DNA from: an uncultured Roseicyclus sp.
Lineage (GTDB): Bacteria > Pseudomonadota > Alphaproteobacteria > Rhodobacterales > Rhodobacteraceae
Direction of reading: 5' to 3'
NCBI GenBank assembly: GCA_947500415.1
Contig: CANMRT010000001.1
Coordinates: 770,982-834,981 of the forward strand
Length of the DNA: 64,000 nt
Shown: one piece after another, positions 61,274 to 64,000 of the stretch
Numbering within the stretch: position 1 is the first letter of the stretch
How the letters are laid out: each line of letters begins with the position of its first letter
The notes under the pieces: generated by a model
The model's input: the letters and a program-made list of their open reading frames with translations, nothing else
Told to the model about the DNA's origin: nothing
Databases searched by the model: none
Position numbers and translations under genes: made by a program

Positions 61274-61639
61274 ATGAAAATTGCAGAGGCAGCAACGGCC
61301 TGCGGACTATCCGCCCACACGATACGTTTCTATGAAAAATCGGGAATGCTTCCGGAAATTGAACGCGGCCAAGACGGTCATCGTCGATTTTCGCCTCGAT
61401 TGATCGAATGGCTGACGTTGCTTTATTGGCTGCGCGAGACGGGCATGCCTTTGGCAAAGATGCAGCGGTTCGCAGCACTCGCAAAAATGGGTGAGCAAGG
61501 TGTCGCCGAACGACGGCAAATCCTGGAGGACCACTCTGCCACCCTTAGGGCGCGCCGCCGCGCAATTGAGAAGTGTGAAAATGTCCTTGCCGTCAAGATT
61601 GCAAGCTACGGTCGGAAAACGGACGGGGTCGCTCAATGA
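61274..61639 (+). CDS. MerR family transcriptional regulator
   Basis: A 121-residue regulator. N-terminal winged helix MKIAEAATACGLSAHTIRFY EKSGMLPEIERGQDGHRRFS, then a coiled coil (EQGVAERRQILEDHSATLRA RRRAIEKC). It lacks the C-terminal metal-binding Cys cluster of CueR/MerR, so the signal is not a typical metal. GAAGGAG precedes the ATG. Coupled by ATGA to the solute-binding-like gene. Confidence 0.92.
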   Translation: MKIAEAATACGLSAHTIRFYEKSGMLPEIERGQDGHRRFSPRLIEWLTLLYWLRETGMPLAKMQRFAALAKMGEQGVAERRQILEDHSATLRARRRAIEKCENVLAVKIASYGRKTDGVAQ

Positions 61640-62367
61640 GGTTCGCCTATCTCATCGAGCCCCCGTTCAACTATGTCGATGCGTCAGGCCACGTGACAGG
61701 CTGCGATGTGGAGGTCGCACGTCATGTTTTCTCAGAACTGGGCATCCACAATTACCAGCTTGTTGAAACAGCGTTCGCTGATTTGCTGCCTGGCTTGTGC
61801 GATGGCCGATGGCGAATGACGACAGGTCTGTTTGGCACCGATGAACGTCGGGATATGGCGAAGTTCAGCCTTCCAATCTGGGCGCTGCCCGACGGATTAC
61901 TTGTGGCACAAGGCAACCCGCTTGGCCTCTCTGGGTATCGCTCCATCGCAGAAAGCAGTGGTCGCCTCGCCGTCATCCGCGATCAGTATCAGTACCGCAC
62001 CGCTATTGAGCAGGGTATCGCCGCCGACCAACTCTTGATGCTTGAGGACTACCCCGAAGCCGCAGCCGCCGTCCGCGAAGGACGTGTCGATGCCTATGCA
62101 AGCGTTGCCATGGCGCATTTTGGGTTTATTGCTCAAAACCCTGATTGGCCAGTCGAAGGGATTGCTGTCCCAAGCGAAGAAAAGCCCCCTTCATTCGGAG
62201 CCTTCGCGGTTGCGCGGCACGATGCGCTTTTCCTGAAAGACGTCGATACAGTCCTCCATGAATTTCTTGGAAGCAGGTCTCATCGCGAAATGGTTGGCAG
62301 CTTTGGTTTCGATGATAGCCAGATCGACCTAGTCATTCCTGCCACAACGCAGTGCGCGCGCCCATAG
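61636..62367 (+). CDS. Cytoplasmic solute-binding-protein homologue (PF00497-type)
   Basis: A 243-residue protein with the type II periplasmic binding-protein fold: MRFAYLIEPPFNYVDASGHV TGCDVEVARHVF at the start, and the usual VDAYASVAMAHFGFIAQNPD hinge region. It has no signal peptide, lipobox or membrane helix, and no permease or ATPase lies nearby, so it is unlikely to feed an ABC transporter. Translationally coupled to the MerR gene, it may be a cytoplasmic ligand sensor or an enzyme derived from the fold (as with cyclohexadienyl dehydratase). Binding specificity unknown; polar amino acid-like by family. Confidence 0.85.
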   Translation: MRFAYLIEPPFNYVDASGHVTGCDVEVARHVFSELGIHNYQLVETAFADLLPGLCDGRWRMTTGLFGTDERRDMAKFSLPIWALPDGLLVAQGNPLGLSGYRSIAESSGRLAVIRDQYQYRTAIEQGIAADQLLMLEDYPEAAAAVREGRVDAYASVAMAHFGFIAQNPDWPVEGIAVPSEEKPPSFGAFAVARHDALFLKDVDTVLHEFLGSRSHREMVGSFGFDDSQIDLVIPATTQCARP

Positions 62368-62637
62368 TCGACCCAGGGAAATTCAAATTTCCAAATGAAG
62401 ACCGGTGCAGTGCTAGAGATGCTTCATCGTTTTTCGAATTTTTATATTTAATATCAGATGTTTAAACCGGAACTGTCGATAGACTGGTCCATGACCTTCA
62501 CGCCCCCGTCAGCGATCCTCACGCGTCCGTGTCCGGAAGGTAAGGCTCGCCTCCATGCCCCTGTGCAACCGGTCCTGTCATAACCCTCTCATCGAAAAAA
62601 AACACACACACCGGACCCCCGTAGGAGACACCAGACA
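62368..62637. other. AT-rich intergenic region upstream of small peptide gene
   Basis: No conventional gene seen. The part from 62430 to 62465 is unusually AT-rich for this window (TTTTTATATTTAATATCAG) and is a possible promoter. A run of eight A then alternating CA at 62595-62610 precedes the ribosome-binding site of the small gene. Confidence 0.4.
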
Positions 62638-62745
62638 ATGACCCGCAAAACCACGCTCACCGCCCTCGCAACTCTCGCTCTCATCGCCATCAGCGCTGAC
62701 GCCGCGCTGGCCGATTGCTACTGGCCCGTCTACCGCAACTGGTAA
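62638..62745 (+). CDS. Very small secreted peptide (35 aa)
   Basis: A 35-codon gene too small for usual gene-length cut-offs. GTAGGAG lies about ten bases before the ATG. It has a textbook Sec signal peptide (MTRKTTLTALATLALIAISA, then DAALA) and would release the ten-residue mature peptide DCYWPVYRNW, which has three aromatic Trp/Tyr pairs, one Cys and a net charge near zero. A strong terminator follows 63 bases later, and 270 bases of leader precede it, so it seems to be a dedicated transcription unit. I recognise no known family. Confidence 0.65.
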   Translation: MTRKTTLTALATLALIAISADAALADCYWPVYRNW

Positions 62746-62807
62746 TCCGTTTCCCTCTCCCCCAAGCCGCGTTCCATCCGTCCCTCCCTGTCCCTAGAAC
62801 GCGCACA

Positions 62808-62842
62808 AAACGCGGGCCGTCCCCTCCGGCCCGCGTTTTTTT
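62808..62842 (+). terminator. Strong intrinsic terminator after small peptide gene
   Basis: AAACGCGGGCCG and CGGCCCGCGTTT form a 12-bp stem with a seven-base loop, followed by a T7 tract. It separates the small peptide gene from the TfoX-like gene. Confidence 0.88.
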
Positions 62843-62877
62843 GTCCAATGATCGCAGGATTGAAGTATCCTCTACCC

Positions 62878-63210
62878 ATGGCAGATGATCTCCTGACAAG
62901 GTTCCGCGCGATTGCCGAGGTCCACGACGGCGTGCAGGTGAAGGGTAAAAAGATGCCCTATACCGCCCTCAACGGGAACATGTTCGCTTTCATCGCCCCC
63001 GAAAATGCATTGTGCCTGCGTTTTGATGAGCCAACGCGCGCAGGGCTTGCCGAGCGTTTTGGCAGCGGGCCGGTGTTGCAATATGGATCGGTCATGCGAG
63101 GCTACGTGGCGATCCCGGAAAAGGTCCTGCACGACGAGGGGGAGGATCTTTTTGCGCAAAGCCTCGCCTTCGTGAAAAGCCTGCCCCCAAAGGCCACAAA
63201 AAAGCGCTGA
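62878..63210 (+). CDS. TfoX N-terminal domain protein
   Basis: A 110-residue protein of the TfoX_N family: [40 protein letters not shown] and [20 protein letters not shown]. Family members include a competence regulator domain, but single-domain forms like this are uncharacterised. ATG at 62878 begins right after a terminator; 62848 would add ten residues from the terminator region. Confidence 0.85.
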   Translation: MADDLLTRFRAIAEVHDGVQVKGKKMPYTALNGNMFAFIAPENALCLRFDEPTRAGLAERFGSGPVLQYGSVMRGYVAIPEKVLHDEGEDLFAQSLAFVKSLPPKATKKR

Positions 63211-63290
63211 CGCGGGCCATTGCCCAATCCAGCCTCACGGCCTTATATGCGCGTCAAATCATTCAGATCACGAGACTGAGGACAAATCCC

Positions 63291-64000
63291 ATGGCCGGCC
63301 ATTCAAAATGGGCAAACATCCAGCACCGCAAAGGGCGTCAGGACAAGATCCGCGCCAAGCTGTTCTCGAAGATGGCGAAGGAAATCACCGTCGCCGCGAA
63401 AATGGGTGATCCCGACCCCGAAAAGAACCCGCGCCTGCGCCTTGCCGTGAAAGAGGCGAAGTCGAATTCCGTCCCCAAAGACGTGATCGAACGCGCCATT
63501 TCCAAGGCCACCGGTGGTGACGCTGAGAACTACGATGAAATCCGCTATGAAGGCTACGGCCCCAACGGGGTGGCGGTGATTGTCGAGGCGATGACCGACA
63601 ACAAGAACCGCACCGCATCTACCGTGCGCTCCACCTTCTCCAAGAACGGCGGCAACTTGGGTGAAACTGGCTCGGTCGGCTTCATGTTCGAACGCAAAGG
63701 TCAGGTGACCTACCCGCTCTCCGCTGGCGACGCAGACACCATCATGATGGCCGCAATCGAAGCGGGCGCCGAAGACGTGGAAACCAACGAAGGCGACGGC
63801 GACGAGGATCAGGGCCAACACCTGATCTGGTGCGCCGATACTGATCTGAACGAGGTCTCCAACGCGCTTGAGACGGACTTGGGAGAATCCGAGTCCACAA
63901 AACTCGTCTGGCGTCCTACGACGACCACCGAACTGGGCCTTGAAGATGCGCAAAAGCTGATGCGCCTGATCGAGGCGCTGGAAGATGACGACGACGTGCA
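63291..64000 (+). CDS. yebC: YebC/PmpR family protein (3' end cut by window edge)
   Basis: TACO1-type protein that in bacteria acts as a transcription or ribosome-associated regulator relieving polyproline stalls. 236 codons are visible with no stop: [40 protein letters not shown] and [20 protein letters not shown]. About ten more residues are expected. ATG at 63291 follows GAGGACAAATCCC. Confidence 0.95.
   Translation, partial: MAGHSKWANIQHRKGRQDKIRAKLFSKMAKEITVAAKMGDPDPEKNPRLRLAVKEAKSNSVPKDVIERAISKATGGDAENYDEIRYEGYGPNGVAVIVEAMTDNKNRTASTVRSTFSKNGGNLGETGSVGFMFERKGQVTYPLSAGDADTIMMAAIEAGAEDVETNEGDGDEDQGQHLIWCADTDLNEVSNALETDLGESESTKLVWRPTTTTELGLEDAQKLMRLIEALEDDDDV

Noticed and set aside
1-64000. 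CRISPR arrays, insertion sequences, prophage or rRNA genes
   Set aside because: No regularly spaced repeats, transposase or integrase motifs, phage structural genes or rRNA segments were recognised anywhere in the window.

Overview
The window is GC-rich, densely packed chromosomal DNA from an alphaproteobacterium, most likely Rhodobacterales (Roseobacter group). Pointers are Rhodobacteraceae-type small proteins (DUF6324-, DUF6476-, MmcB- and DUF2161-like), a tRNA-His with A73 and a 1:72 pair instead of the usual extra G, an alphaproteobacterial RpoH, and a serine-cycle gene set of the kind found in marine roseobacters. Genus is not decidable from the sequence alone. Most of the window is housekeeping and metabolic; a few spots are clearly accessory.

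Layout. 0-5.3 kb: pirin, an alpha/beta hydrolase, a gene-poor kilobase with an isolated terminator and a decayed coding remnant, an orphan BrnA-type antitoxin gene cut by an in-frame TAG, a lipoprotein, and a compact Fic toxin-antitoxin pair. 5.3-17.6 kb: lepA, a small membrane/SRPBCC pair divergent from a LysR regulator, plsC-cdsA phospholipid genes, low-molecular-weight phosphatase, a class III sirtuin, NUDIX, a copper pair (PCu(A)C chaperone and DUF2946), AhpD-like, rpmB, DUF2161 and YjbQ. 17.8-27.9 kb: the riboflavin block nrdR-ribD ... ribE-orf-orf-ribBA-ribH-nusB, split by three oppositely oriented capsule genes (kpsC, a Wza/KpsD-type exporter, kpsS). The RibA-like half of RibBA has lost its zinc cysteines. 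28-34.4 kb: a chemoreceptor pseudogene with two frameshifts, a ClpP-fold membrane protein overlapping a coiled-coil membrane protein, a cupin-ArsR-SRPBCC operon with twin operators, MmcB, and small genes.

34.4-43.1 kb: tRNA-His and a serine-cycle locus. Five genes form one tight leftward operon (serine-glyoxylate aminotransferase, malate thiokinase large and small subunits, a truncated 2-hydroxyacid dehydrogenase-like protein, glyA). It is divergent from a NarL/FixJ-type regulator with an atypical receiver and from malyl-CoA lyase; the AT-rich intergenic region carries an array of TACC/GGTA palindromes. Together these genes convert glyoxylate plus glycine/serine carbon to malate, malyl-CoA, acetyl-CoA and glyoxylate. 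A full hydroxypyruvate reductase, glycerate kinase and PEP carboxylase are not in the window. 43.3-64 kb: rpoH with promoter and terminator, a globin-like protein, Gfo/Idh/MocA oxidoreductase, a double CDGSH protein, peptidases (membrane dipeptidase, M28, oligoendopeptidase F), a DjlA-like co-chaperone, 5-formyl-THF cyclo-ligase, YmdB phosphodiesterase, two SLC13/TrkA-C transporters facing each other around a lipoprotein, a MerR regulator with a cytoplasmic solute-binding-protein homologue, a very small secreted peptide gene with its own terminator, TfoX-like, and yebC running off the right edge.

The most promising leads are the serine-cycle operon with its dehydrogenase-like remnant and operator array, the MerR/solute-binding pair, the 35-residue secreted peptide, and the ClpP-fold/coiled-coil membrane pair.
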